Source: Pseudomonas sp. HOU2 (GTDB lineage Bacteria; Pseudomonadota; Gammaproteobacteria; Pseudomonadales; Pseudomonadaceae). From it: DNA of 64,000 nucleotides. Shown one piece after another: positions 9,726 through 17,791 of the stretch (positions are counted from its first letter, which is position 1; every line of letters begins with the position of its first letter). Below the pieces are notes generated by a model. It did no database searches, was not told the DNA's origin, and was given only the letters and a program-made list of their open reading frames with translations. Location of the stretch: NCBI RefSeq assembly GCF_040729435.1, contig NZ_CP160398.1, positions 5,065,001 through 5,129,000 of the forward strand, read 5' to 3'. The position numbers and the translations under genes were made by a program.

Positions 9726-9741
9726 TGGCATAACACTTGCT
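9726..9741 (+). promoter_or_regulatory. Sigma-54 promoter upstream of fliL
   Basis: TGGCATAACACTTGCT is a full match to TGGCAYRN4TTGCW. It lies 51 bp before the fliL start codon, at the head of fliLMNOPQR-flhB. FleQ/RpoN control of this operon is established in P. aeruginosa. Confidence 0.82.
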
Positions 9742-9791
9742 CTTGCCTTGCCGTGCGACTGTGAAAACCCGATTAGTGACGGATTATTGGC

Positions 9792-10295
9792 ATGGCGAAG
9801 AGCGAAGCAGCAGCTGTAAAAGACCCCGCGACCAAAGGCAAACTCAAGATGATCATCCTGATCGTGGTGGCTCTGCTGCTGGCGATCGGTGTGTCCGTGG
9901 GCGCGACCTGGTACTTCATGCACAGCGCTCAGAGCAAGCCTGCCGCAGCGGCCGAGGCCACTCCGGTCGGCAAGCAACCGGCGATTTTCGAGCCGATGGC
10001 ACCGGCGTTTGTCGCCAACTACAACCAGAACGGCCGTCAGCGCTACATGCAGGTGAGCATCACCATGCTGGCGCGTAACCAGGCCGATCTGGAAGCGCTC
10101 AAAGTGCACATGCCGGTGATCCGCAACAACCTGGTGATGCTCTTCTCCGGTCAGGATTTCGCCACGCTGGCGACCCCGGTCGGCCAGGAGATGTTGCGCC
10201 AGAAAGCTACCGCCAGCGTCCAGGAAGTGGCGCAGAAAGAGCTGGGCAAAGTGGTGATCGAACAGTTGCTTTTCACTAATTTCGTACTGCAGTAG
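9792..10295 (+). CDS. fliL: FliL, flagellar basal body-associated protein
   Basis: FliL (167 residues) is a single-pass inner-membrane protein that surrounds and stabilises stators. The membrane segment is at about residues 19-42 (MIILIVVALLLAIGVSVG). The rest is periplasmic and ends with the typical IEQLLFTNFVLQ. It starts the fliL-flhB operon, with a perfect sigma-54 element upstream. The ATG at 9792 places the segment right after a short basic cytoplasmic tail. Confidence 0.96.
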   Translation: MAKSEAAAVKDPATKGKLKMIILIVVALLLAIGVSVGATWYFMHSAQSKPAAAAEATPVGKQPAIFEPMAPAFVANYNQNGRQRYMQVSITMLARNQADLEALKVHMPVIRNNLVMLFSGQDFATLATPVGQEMLRQKATASVQEVAQKELGKVVIEQLLFTNFVLQ

Positions 10296-10304
10296 GAACA
10301 CGAC

Positions 10305-11273
10305 ATGGCCGTGCAGGATCTGCTGTCCCAGGATGAAATCGACGCGCTGTTGCATGGCGTCGACGATGGTCTGGTACAGACCGATAACGCTGCCGAACCC
10401 GGCAGTGTCAAAAGCTACGACCTGACCAGCCAGGATCGCATCGTCCGCGGACGCATGCCGACTCTGGAAATGATCAACGAGCGTTTTGCCCGTTACACCC
10501 GCATCAGCATGTTCAACATGCTGCGCCGCTCGGCGGACGTTGCCGTCGGTGGCGTACAGGTGATGAAGTTCGGCGAATACGTGCACTCGCTGTACGTGCC
10601 GACCAGCCTCAACCTGGTCAAGATCAAACCGTTGCGCGGCACCGCGCTGTTCATTCTCGACGCCAAACTGGTGTTCAAGCTGGTGGACAACTTCTTCGGC
10701 GGCGACGGCCGTCACGCCAAGATCGAGGGGCGTGAATTCACCCCGACCGAACTGCGTGTGGTGCGCATGGTGCTCGAGCAGGCGTTCGTCGATCTGAAGG
10801 AAGCCTGGCAGGCGATCATGGAAGTCAATTTCGAGTACATCAACTCGGAAGTGAACCCGGCCATGGCCAACATCGTCGGCCCGAGCGAAGCGATCGTGGT
10901 CTCCACCTTCCACATCGAACTCGATGGCGGTGGCGGTGACCTGCACGTGACCATGCCGTACTCGATGATCGAGCCGGTACGCGAAATGCTCGACGCCGGT
11001 TTCCAGTCGGACCTCGACGATCAGGACGAGCGCTGGGTCAACGCCCTGCGCCAGGACGTGCTCGATGTCGACGTGCCGATCGGCGCCACCGTGGCCCGCC
11101 GCCAGTTGAAGCTGCGCGACATCCTGCACATGCAGCCGGGAGATGTGATCCCGGTGGAGATGCCGGAAGACATGATCATGCGCGCCAACGGCGTACCGGC
11201 CTTCAAGGTCAAGATGGGCTCGCACAAAGGCAACCTCGCGTTGCAGGTGATCGAGCCGATCGAGCGTCGTTGA
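10305..11273 (+). CDS. fliM: FliM, flagellar motor switch protein
   Basis: FliM (322 residues) forms the C-ring wall and is the target of phosphorylated CheY. The N-terminal CheY-binding segment is LLSQDEIDALLHG (5-17). The middle CheC-like domain carries the FliG-contact region (VDNFFGGDGRHAK). The C-terminal SpoA domain includes RRQLKLRDILHMQPGDVIP. It starts 9 bp after fliL. Nothing unusual was seen. Confidence 0.98.
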   Translation: MAVQDLLSQDEIDALLHGVDDGLVQTDNAAEPGSVKSYDLTSQDRIVRGRMPTLEMINERFARYTRISMFNMLRRSADVAVGGVQVMKFGEYVHSLYVPTSLNLVKIKPLRGTALFILDAKLVFKLVDNFFGGDGRHAKIEGREFTPTELRVVRMVLEQAFVDLKEAWQAIMEVNFEYINSEVNPAMANIVGPSEAIVVSTFHIELDGGGGDLHVTMPYSMIEPVREMLDAGFQSDLDDQDERWVNALRQDVLDVDVPIGATVARRQLKLRDILHMQPGDVIPVEMPEDMIMRANGVPAFKVKMGSHKGNLALQVIEPIERR

Positions 11274-11326
11274 AGCGCCGCTCTTACTCCCACGTATTTA
11301 ACTGAATTGTTGCCCGCCGAGGACAC

Positions 11327-11788
11327 ATGATGAACGACGAAATGAACGCCCAGGACGATCAGGCACTGGCCGACGAATGGGCTGCGGCCCTGGAAGAGAC
11401 CGGTGATGGCAGCCAGGCTGACATCGACGCGCTGCTGGCCGCCGACGCTGGCGCCGCAAGCTCCAACCGTCTGCCGATGGAAGAGTTCGGCAGCGTGCCG
11501 AAGAACAACGATCCGGTGACCCTGGACGGTCCGAACCTGGACGTGATCCTCGACATCCCGGTGTCGATCTCGATGGAAGTGGGCAGCACCGACATCAACA
11601 TCCGCAACCTGCTGCAACTGAACCAGGGTTCGGTGATCGAGCTGGATCGTCTGGCCGGCGAGCCGCTGGACGTACTGGTCAACGGCACCCTGATCGCGCA
11701 CGGCGAAGTGGTGGTGGTCAACGAGAAGTTCGGCATCCGCCTGACCGACGTGATCAGCCCAAGCGAACGCATCAAGAAGCTGCGCTGA
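11327..11788 (+). CDS. fliN: FliN, flagellar motor switch protein
   Basis: FliN (153 residues) is the lowest C-ring component. It has an acidic, Asp/Ala-rich N-terminal extension (about 1-60) and a C-terminal SpoA domain (about 72-150: LDVILDIPVSISMEVG, LNQGSVIELDRLAGEPLDV). Two adjacent ATGs (11327 and 11330) are possible starts, both preceded by GAGGA. It follows fliM and abuts fliO. Confidence 0.97.
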   Translation: MMNDEMNAQDDQALADEWAAALEETGDGSQADIDALLAADAGAASSNRLPMEEFGSVPKNNDPVTLDGPNLDVILDIPVSISMEVGSTDINIRNLLQLNQGSVIELDRLAGEPLDVLVNGTLIAHGEVVVVNEKFGIRLTDVISPSERIKKLR

Positions 11789-12241
11789 GTGAAACGGTTT
11801 CTCTGGGCATTGCTGGCATTGCCATTGAGCGTGCTGGCCGCCGAGCCGTCGACGGCGACGACCGTGCCTGCTGCCACCGCGCCGATGGTCAACAGCGGCG
11901 TGGCCGGGCAACTGACCCAACTGGTGTTCGGCCTGTTGCTGGTGCTGGGGTTGATCTTCTTCCTCGCCTGGCTGCTGCGCCGGGTGCAACAGTCGGGGCC
12001 GGCGGGCAAAGGCCAGGTGATCGAGCTGATCGGCTCCCGCGCGCTCGGCCCGCGTGACCGGTTGATGCTGGTGCAGGTCGGCAACGAGCAGATTCTGTTG
12101 GGCCTCAGTCCTGGCACCATCACCGCGCTGCACGTGCTCAAGGAGCCGGTGCAAGTGCCGAGCAGCAGCGAAAAAGCGACCCCGGAATTTGCCCAGCATC
12201 TGCTGAAGATTCTCGGCAAGGATCAGAAGGATAAGAAGTAA
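11789..12241 (+). CDS. fliO: FliO, flagellar export assembly protein
   Basis: FliO (150 residues) helps assemble the FliP pore. An N-terminal signal-like segment ([17 protein letters not shown]) is followed by one membrane segment at about 46-67 ([19 protein letters not shown]) and a cytoplasmic domain. It starts with GTG directly after the fliN stop, and its last base is the first base of fliP, so coupling is likely. FliO proteins vary, so the call leans on topology and the fixed position between fliN and fliP. Confidence 0.93.
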   Translation: MKRFLWALLALPLSVLAAEPSTATTVPAATAPMVNSGVAGQLTQLVFGLLLVLGLIFFLAWLLRRVQQSGPAGKGQVIELIGSRALGPRDRLMLVQVGNEQILLGLSPGTITALHVLKEPVQVPSSSEKATPEFAQHLLKILGKDQKDKK

Positions 12242-12999
12242 TGGGTGCGCTACGCATCGTCTTGACGCTGGCCCTGATGCTGGCCGCGCCGCTGGCATTC
12301 GCCGCCGACCCGTTGTCGATTCCGGCGATCACGCTGGGCACCAACGCCGACGGCGCGCAGGAGTATTCGGTCAGCCTGCAGATTCTGCTGATCATGACCG
12401 CCCTGAGCTTCATTCCGGCGGCCGTGATTCTGATGACCAGTTTCACCCGGATCATCATCGTCTTCTCGATCCTGCGTCAGGCCCTTGGCCTGCAGCAGAC
12501 GCCGTCGAACCAGATCCTCACCGGCATGGCGCTGTTCCTCACCATGTTCATCATGGCCCCGGTGTTCGACCGGGTGAACAACGATGCGCTGCAGCCGTAC
12601 TTGGCGGAAAAACTCACCGCCCAGCAAGCGGTGGAAAAAGCCCAGGTGCCGATCAAGGACTTCATGCTCGCCCAGACCCGCACCAGCGATCTGGAGCTGT
12701 TCATGCGTCTGTCCAAGCGCACCGACATCGCCACCCCGGATCAGGCGCCGCTGACGATTCTGGTGCCGGCGTTTGTCACTTCCGAGCTTAAAACCGCGTT
12801 CCAGATTGGCTTCATGATCTTCATTCCGTTCCTGATCATCGACCTGGTCGTGGCCAGTGTGCTAATGGCGATGGGGATGATGATGCTCTCGCCGCTGATC
12901 ATTTCGCTGCCGTTCAAGATCATGCTGTTCGTACTGGTGGATGGCTGGGCACTGATCATCGGCACCCTGGCCAGCAGTTTCGGAGGTGTCTCGCCATGA
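12241..12999 (+). CDS. fliP: FliP, flagellar export gate protein
   Basis: FliP (252 residues) forms the core export pore with FliQ and FliR. It has a cleavable N-terminal signal peptide ([15 protein letters not shown]) and conserved membrane segments, including [20 protein letters not shown] and the C-terminal [20 protein letters not shown] family signature. It overlaps fliO by one base and fliQ by four. Confidence 0.98.
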   Translation: MGALRIVLTLALMLAAPLAFAADPLSIPAITLGTNADGAQEYSVSLQILLIMTALSFIPAAVILMTSFTRIIIVFSILRQALGLQQTPSNQILTGMALFLTMFIMAPVFDRVNNDALQPYLAEKLTAQQAVEKAQVPIKDFMLAQTRTSDLELFMRLSKRTDIATPDQAPLTILVPAFVTSELKTAFQIGFMIFIPFLIIDLVVASVLMAMGMMMLSPLIISLPFKIMLFVLVDGWALIIGTLASSFGGVSP

Positions 13000-13265
13000 C
13001 GCCGGAAGTCGCGGTCGATATCTTTCGTGAAGCGCTGTGGCTGACCACCTTGATGGTCGCGATTCTGGTGGTGCCGAGCCTGTTGGTCGGCCTGCTGGTA
13101 GCGATGTTTCAGGCAGCGACGCAGATCAACGAACAGACCCTGAGCTTCCTGCCGCGTCTGCTGGTGATGCTGGTGACGCTGATCGTCGCCGGTCCGTGGA
13201 TCGTGCAGACGTTCATGGAATACATCATTCAGTTGTACAAAAACATTCCGATGGTCATCGGCTAA
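12996..13265 (+). CDS. fliQ: FliQ, flagellar export gate protein
   Basis: FliQ (89 residues, the family's usual length) has two membrane hairpin segments (about 15-38 and 52-75). It contains [16 protein letters not shown], the conserved inter-segment sequence. It is part of the helical FliPQR export gate. The ATG overlaps the fliP stop by four bases. Confidence 0.97.
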   Translation: MTPEVAVDIFREALWLTTLMVAILVVPSLLVGLLVAMFQAATQINEQTLSFLPRLLVMLVTLIVAGPWIVQTFMEYIIQLYKNIPMVIG

Positions 13266-13268
13266 GCC

Positions 13269-14054
13269 ATGCAGTCGCTGCTTCAGCTGACCGACACCCA
13301 GATCAGTACCTGGGTGGCGTCGTTCATGTTGCCACTGTTTCGCGTTGCCTCGATGCTGATGGTCATGCCGGTGTTCGGCACCACGCTGGTGTCGCGGCGG
13401 ATACGCCTGTATTTCGCCGTGGCCATTACCGTGTGCATTGCCCCGGGGTTGCCGCCGATGCCGGAGGTCAGTCCGCTTGCGCTCAGCGGCTGGTTGCTGA
13501 TTGCCGAGCAGATTCTGGTCGGTGCGGTGCTGGGGTTTTCCCTGCAACTGTTTTTTCAGGCGTTTGCCGTGGCCGGGCAGATTGTCGCGATCCAGATGGG
13601 CATGGGCTTCGCCTCGATGGTCGATCCGGCCAACGGTGTCTCGGTGGCGGTGATCGGGCAGTTCTTCACCATGCTGGTGACCTTGCTGTTCCTGTCGATG
13701 AACGGCCACCTGGTGGTCTTCGAAGTGCTCACCGAAAGCTTCACCACGCTGCCGGTTGGCGGCGGGTTGATGACGGCGCAGTATTGGGAGCTGGCCGGCA
13801 AGCTCGGCTGGGTGCTGGGGGCCGCGTTGTTGCTGGTGCTGCCGGCGGTCACCGCGCTGTTGGTGATCAACATCGCATTCGGCGTGATGACCCGCGCCGC
13901 GCCGCAACTGAACATCTTCTCCATCGGTTTCCCGCTGACCCTGGTGCTGGGCCTGTTCATCGTCTGGGTCGGGTTGGCGGACATCCTCAATCAGTATCAG
14001 CCGCTGGCCAGCGAGGCCTTGCAGCTGTTACGCGAACTGGCACGGGCGCGCTGA
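13269..14054 (+). CDS. fliR: FliR, flagellar export gate protein
   Basis: FliR (261 residues) completes the FliPQR gate. It is almost entirely membrane-embedded, with about six hydrophobic segments. The conserved MGMGFASMVDPANGVSV stretch is present near the middle. It starts 3 bp after fliQ and ends 3 bp before flhB. Confidence 0.97.
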   Translation: MQSLLQLTDTQISTWVASFMLPLFRVASMLMVMPVFGTTLVSRRIRLYFAVAITVCIAPGLPPMPEVSPLALSGWLLIAEQILVGAVLGFSLQLFFQAFAVAGQIVAIQMGMGFASMVDPANGVSVAVIGQFFTMLVTLLFLSMNGHLVVFEVLTESFTTLPVGGGLMTAQYWELAGKLGWVLGAALLLVLPAVTALLVINIAFGVMTRAAPQLNIFSIGFPLTLVLGLFIVWVGLADILNQYQPLASEALQLLRELARAR

Positions 14055-14057
14055 GTC

Positions 14058-15197
14058 ATGGCTGAGAGCGAAAGCGGTCAGGACAAAACAGAAGACCCCA
14101 CGGACAAACGGAAAAAGGACTCCCGGGAGAAGGGCGAGATTGCCCGCTCCAAAGAGCTCAATACCCTCGCCGTGATGATGGCCGGCGCCGGTGCGCTGCT
14201 GGTGTTCGGCGGCATGCTGGCCGAAGACCTGATGGAGCTGATGCGCCTGAACTTCACCCTCTCGCGCGAAGTGATCATGGATCAGGGGGCCATGGGCAGG
14301 TTTCTGTTGCAGTCGGGCCAGATGGCGCTGCTGGCAATCCAGCCGATCATGATCACCCTGTTGCTGGCGGCGTTGATCGGGCCGATCTCCCTCGGTGGCT
14401 GGCTGTTTGCGGCCGGCTCCATGGCGCCCAAGTTCAGCCGGATGAACCCGGCCTCGGGCCTGAAACGGATGTTTTCGTTCAAGGCGGTGGTCGAACTGCT
14501 CAAGGCGCTGGCGAAGTTTCTGATCACCTTGTCTGTGGCGCTGGTGGTGTTGTCATCCGATGTCGACGATTTGTTGCGTATCGCTCATGAACCGCTCGAG
14601 ATGGCGATCATTCACAGCGTCACGCTGGTCGGCTGGAGTACGTTGTGGCTGGCCTGCGGCCTGATCATCATCGCCGCCGTCGATGTCCCGGTGCAGCTCT
14701 GGGAAGCGCACAAGAAACTGCTGATGACCAAGCAGGAAGTGCGCGACGAGCACAAGGATCAGGAAGGCCGGCCGGAGGTCAAGCAGCGCATCCGCCAGAC
14801 CCAGCGCGAGATGTCGCAGCGGCGGATGATGGCGGCGATTCCCGACGCCGACGTGGTTATCACCAACCCGACCCACTACGCCGTCGCGCTCAAGTACGAC
14901 TCGGAGAAGGGCGGCGCGCCGGTGTTGCTGGCCAAGGGCAGCGACTTCCTCGCGCTGAAGATCCGCGAAATCGCCGTCGCCAACAACGTCATGCTCCTCG
15001 AATCGCCGGGGCTGGCGCGCTCGATCTACTACTCCACCGAGCTTGAACAGGAAATCCCCGGCGGCCTGTACCTCGCGGTCGCTCAGGTATTGGCCTACGT
15101 CTACCAGATCCGCCAGTACCGCGCCGGCAAGGGCAAACGCCCGGATCCGCTCAAGGACGATCTGCCGATTCCGCCGGATCTGCGCCGCGATTCCTGA
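14058..15197 (+). CDS. flhB: FlhB, flagellar export specificity switch protein
   Basis: FlhB (379 residues) sets substrate specificity by self-cleavage. Four membrane segments occupy about residues 30-215. The cytoplasmic domain has the autocleavage site NPTH at 270-273. The N-terminus is highly charged (DKTEDPTDKRKKDSREKGE), as expected. It is the last gene of the fliL operon and is followed by a strong terminator. A second protein resembling only the FlhB C-terminal domain is encoded at 32422-32751. Confidence 0.98.
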   Translation: MAESESGQDKTEDPTDKRKKDSREKGEIARSKELNTLAVMMAGAGALLVFGGMLAEDLMELMRLNFTLSREVIMDQGAMGRFLLQSGQMALLAIQPIMITLLLAALIGPISLGGWLFAAGSMAPKFSRMNPASGLKRMFSFKAVVELLKALAKFLITLSVALVVLSSDVDDLLRIAHEPLEMAIIHSVTLVGWSTLWLACGLIIIAAVDVPVQLWEAHKKLLMTKQEVRDEHKDQEGRPEVKQRIRQTQREMSQRRMMAAIPDADVVITNPTHYAVALKYDSEKGGAPVLLAKGSDFLALKIREIAVANNVMLLESPGLARSIYYSTELEQEIPGGLYLAVAQVLAYVYQIRQYRAGKGKRPDPLKDDLPIPPDLRRDS

Positions 15198-15210
15198 CGT
15201 CGGTGTGATG

Positions 15211-15252
15211 AAAAAAACCGCCGCCCCGATTTAACGGGGCGGCGGTTTTTTT
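15211..15252 (+). terminator. Rho-independent terminator after flhB
   Basis: An 18-bp perfect stem with arm AAAAAAACCGCCGCCCCG, loop ATTTAA and the complementary arm ends in seven T. The A-run on the left means it could also work on the minus strand. It closes the fliL-flhB operon and shields it from the insert behind it. Confidence 0.92.
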
Positions 15253-15260
15253 ATGCCTGA

Positions 15261-15977
15261 CCCAATGATATTTTGGCTCCTGCCGCGGTCATTGTGTGGT
15301 GAGGGGATTTATCCCCGATGGGCTGCGCAGCAGACCCAAGGCCTGTCACTGCAATCTTTCAGAAATACCGCGAGCTCAGGTTTTACGACTGCTGCGCAGC
15401 CGAGCGGGAGCGAGCTCCCTCGCCACAGTTTCTCGTCTGACTTCTCAGCCCGGCAACTCCAGATTATCCAGCGCCCGATTCACCTCCAGCTCGCCACCTG
15501 ACCCAATGAAACTTCGACTCCTGCCGCAGTCATTGTGGCGAGGGAGCTTGCTCCCGCTGGGCTGCGCAGCAGACCCAAATCCTGTCACTGCAAATTTTCA
15601 GAAATACCGCGAGTTCAGGGTTTACGGCTGCTGCGCAGCCGAGCGGGAGCGAGCTCCCTCGCCACAGTTTCTCGTCTGACTTCTCAGGCCGGCAACTGCA
15701 GATTATCCAGCGCCCGATTCACCGCCAGTTCCCCACCCGGCCCAATGAAGCTTCGACTTCTGATGCAATTATTGTGGCGAGGGAGCTTGCTCCCGCTGGG
15801 CTGCGCAGCGGTCCTAAAACCTGTCACTGCGATCTTTCAGAAATACCGCGAGTTCAGGGTTTACGGCTGCTGCGCAGCCGAGCGGGAGCGAGCTCCCTCG
15901 CCACAGTTTCTCGTCTGACTTCTCAGGCCGGCAACTGCAGATTATCCAGCGCCCGATTCACCGCCAGTTCCCCAAGC
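15261..15977. repeat. Three tandem ~240-bp repeats, each with a REP hairpin and a copy of a gene tail
   Basis: Units start at CCCAATGA in 15261, 15502 and 15741 (periods 241 and 239 bp). Each holds a spacer, a REP palindrome (GAGGGAGCTTGCTCCCGCTG against CGGGAGCGAGCTCCCTCGCC), the TTTCTCGTCTGACTTCTCAG segment and about 54 bp equal to the last 16-17 codons of the DUF6124-type gene at 15923-16282. Unit 3 overlaps the real gene end. Unit 2 is almost identical. Unit 1 has drifted (GELEVNRALDNLELPG instead of GELAVNRALDNLQLPA) and has a different left REP arm. Expansion seems to have proceeded away from the gene. Confidence 0.9.
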
Positions 15978-16282
15978 ATGATCAGTTGCGCAATCCCCAG
16001 CAGCGTCCTGCGCTGCGACGCCGGTATGAGGTGGGCGAAGTCATTGGCGATGGTTCTGGCTGAGGCGAGGGTTTCGCAGGCATCGGCCAGCAGTTCCTCG
16101 TTTTTGAAGTCGGCGGTGACGGCGTACATCGAGCGGGTTTTACGTTGAATGGGCGTGGCGCCGGGGGAGCAGAGGTAATGGTCGAGGGCGCGATCGGCCG
16201 CTTCGTGGAGCTTTTTTGAATCGAGGGATTCGTAGGGGGAGGTGGCGTCGGTTTCGGGTGGGTTGGGTGTTGGTTTGATCAT
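15923..16282 (-). CDS. DUF6124-type small protein of unknown function
   Basis: This 119-residue protein has a Pro/Thr-rich N-terminus (IKPTPNPPETDATSPYESLD) followed by helical sequence (KKLHEAADRALDHYL; LADACETLASARTIANDFAHL). This pattern is common in many copies in fluorescens-group Pseudomonas; the DUF6124 label is from memory. No catalytic motif, signal peptide or membrane segment is visible. AAGGAGCTTCACC before the ATG is a strong ribosome site. The leader upstream folds into several hairpins. Its last codons are duplicated twice downstream. It sits between flhB and flhA, convergent with flhB. Confidence 0.75.
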   Translation of the reverse strand: MIKPTPNPPETDATSPYESLDSKKLHEAADRALDHYLCSPGATPIQRKTRSMYAVTADFKNEELLADACETLASARTIANDFAHLIPASQRRTLLGIAQLIMLGELAVNRALDNLQLPA

Positions 16283-16311
16283 GGTGAAGCTCCTTTGAGG
16301 TGGAGCCGCTA

Positions 16312-16410
16312 CAACCTGTCGCTAAACAGGAGGGTGGCGGCTGTACGCAGGTTAGCGAACCGGTCAAAGGCACCCGGCAGACCCGAAGGTCTCCCGCATA
16401 CAGCCACCAT
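16312..16410 (-). ncRNA. Cloverleaf-like structured leader of the DUF6124-type gene
   Basis: Read on the minus strand, GGTGGCTGTATGC (16408-16396) pairs with GCGTACAGCCGCC (16348-16336) over 13 positions including G-U pairs, closing a 73-nt element. Inside are a hairpin AGACC-TTCG-GGTCT (16392-16379), a very stable tetraloop, and GGTT-CGCT-AACC (16361-16350). A further hairpin, CCTGT-TTAGCG-ACAGG, lies at about 16330-16315, just before the ribosome site. This could be a cis-regulatory RNA or the folded 5' part of the mRNA. The family is not recognised. Confidence 0.5.
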
Positions 16411-16676
16411 GACGAAATCGCGAAAATACAGATCCGCAACGAAGCCTGGAACGCTGATGCACCTTTGAATTGAGTTCGAGTCGCTAAACCCGATCGCTGA
16501 TTCGTCAGCGACCGATCCACAATAGAACCCGACCCCAAGGCGCACAAGCCGGCGGATTCTGGCTTGGCTGTAGGCAATGGCGCAAGGATGTGTAGCCCGC
16601 AAGGCGTGTCTTTAAGTGTCTTTTAAACATTTGCGTTTAAAAGGCGCTGTGGCTCTTGCGGTGTGGCTGCTGGGCT

Positions 16677-16703
16677 CTTCGCGGGCAAGCCCGCTCCCAC
16701 AGG
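16677..16703. repeat. Single REP half-element (GCGGGCAAGCCCGCTCCCACAGG)
   Basis: One arm only, with an internal GCGGGC/GCCCGC palindrome. The same arm occurs paired at 52565-52654 and 62521-62610. No inverted partner is close by, so this is a solitary REP. Confidence 0.7.
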
Positions 16704-16912
16704 TGATCTGTGTGATACCTCCAATCTGTGTTCATTGCGGCGCGATTCCTGATAAATCAGAAGACCGCGACCTTCCGCCTGTCTGAAAAAGACCTCAACC
16801 TGTTAGTTCTGACAGTGGACACAAAGGGCATTCAGCTATCCCATGTTCCTTGGCAGGTTTCCCGGGCAAGTCGCCTTCTGACCTGTGTCTAACATTCGCC
16901 AAGGAGAAGATC

Positions 16913-17563
16913 ATGCAGGAAAACTACAGAAAGCTTGAAGGAATGAGGTACGAGTTCGTTTCCGGGTCGGTGGTGAAAGAGTCTGTGCATATCGCTTGCA
17001 CGGTCACTTTTATGGCGACGTTGGACTTAACGCATTTCAAGTACATGAGTAATACGTATGTGCCGGGTTATCTCGATTCGAGTACCAATGCGATCAAGCC
17101 AGAGTTGGAAGGGGTGGCCTACCATGGTCTCTACAACAGATTCAACAGTGCAGCTGGCAACATTGGCACCGTTGAGGCGTTGGTCAGAGTGTTCTCCTCT
17201 CCTGATAACTACTTCGATATATGGAGTGGCAATGGTCTACAGATGCGTTATCAAAAGCCCCAATTCGACACGGTCGGTGATCAGATAAAAATCACCGGTG
17301 GGCGGGACTATCGATGGGAGGACGAGCGGGAGATAAAGCCGCAGGATGTGCCGAACATTCACTTTACCTGGGCACTGAGTGTGCTGAAGGCACGCCCCGA
17401 TGATCCTTTTCATGAGCCTGATGAAATCGTGAGATTTGGCTATTCTGAGGAAGAGTATGTCGAGGTGGAAGGCAGGCAGATCCGTAAGGGGGCGCGCTAT
17501 CTGGTGGGCCGCGATTTGCGTCTTGGTGAAATTAATCCAAAGCAAATTTTGATTGCCGGATAA
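16913..17563 (+). CDS. Unrecognised 216-residue protein in the flhB-flhA gap
   Basis: The ATG at 16913 follows AAGGAGA with good spacing, so upstream in-frame starts such as 16850 are not used. The product is soluble, with many Tyr, Phe and Trp, and has no signal peptide, membrane segment, zinc site or nucleotide-binding loop. Alternating hydrophobic/polar stretches (KESVHIACTVTFMATL, VGDQIKITGGRDYRWEDE) suggest a mostly beta fold. Codons and base composition are visibly more AT-rich than in neighbouring flagellar genes, which suggests transfer. I do not recognise the family. It has no neighbour that hints at a role. Confidence 0.7.
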   Translation: MQENYRKLEGMRYEFVSGSVVKESVHIACTVTFMATLDLTHFKYMSNTYVPGYLDSSTNAIKPELEGVAYHGLYNRFNSAAGNIGTVEALVRVFSSPDNYFDIWSGNGLQMRYQKPQFDTVGDQIKITGGRDYRWEDEREIKPQDVPNIHFTWALSVLKARPDDPFHEPDEIVRFGYSEEEYVEVEGRQIRKGARYLVGRDLRLGEINPKQILIAG

Positions 17564-17714
17564 ATTCGCCAATACGCGAGTTTTTCTGATTTTTGTTCAC
17601 CTGCGCTAAGGGTGACAGCCGTCCTGCGACTGTTTTGCGGTCGGCTCCATGGCGCCCGGCTTCAGGCAAGACAATTCCCCGAAATAAACCTCAATTTCAA
17701 TCCCCGGCAAAAGT

Positions 17715-17730
17715 TGGAAGGCTTCTTGCA
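17715..17730 (+). promoter_or_regulatory. Sigma-54-like promoter candidate upstream of flhA
   Basis: TGGAAGGCTTCTTGCA has the essential GG-N10-GC spacing and a TTGCA -12 box, with two mismatches to TGGCAYRN4TTGCW. It lies 62 bp before flhA. In P. aeruginosa flhA-flhF-fleN are RpoN/FleQ-dependent, so a promoter is expected here. Confidence 0.5.
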
Positions 17731-17791
17731 GTAGCCGCCGTGCGCCTGCTTTGGGCGTCAAAAGTTTGCTTTAAAGGAACGGGGAAAACCG

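Larger units (their letters stand above)
16283..16912. other. Non-coding interval between the DUF6124-type gene and the unknown gene
   Basis: Besides the structured leader, this stretch holds a TCGCTGAC-type inverted repeat near 16490-16510 (TCGCTGA-TTCG-TCAGCGA), a perfect 9-bp hairpin CTTTTAAAC/GTTTAAAAG at 16620-16643 and a half REP at 16677-16703. TTTAGCGAC or its near copies recur several times on the minus strand. No credible gene was found; the open frames on the minus strand run through the hairpins and look spurious. Confidence 0.6.

Noticed and set aside
9558..11225. A 555-codon minus-strand frame opposite fliL and fliM
   Set aside because: Antisense of clear flagellar genes; crosses a REP palindrome and the sigma-54 promoter.
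15253..15977. Possible CRISPR array
   Set aside because: Repeats are ~240 bp long, only three, with gene-derived content and no short spacers; no cas genes in the window.
15296..16148. Several similar ~125-codon plus-strand frames, repeated three times
   Set aside because: They arise from the tandem repeats and REP arms. Their similarity to each other reflects DNA duplication, not a protein family.
16336..16408. Possible tRNA gene because of size and cloverleaf shape
   Set aside because: No CCA-like end, no T-loop GGTTCGAATCC, and the 13-position closing stem is too long for a tRNA acceptor.
16309..16602. A 97-codon minus-strand frame upstream of the DUF6124-type gene
   Set aside because: It runs through the cloverleaf stems and hairpins. 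The base pairing explains the sequence better than a protein, and its start has no good ribosome site.
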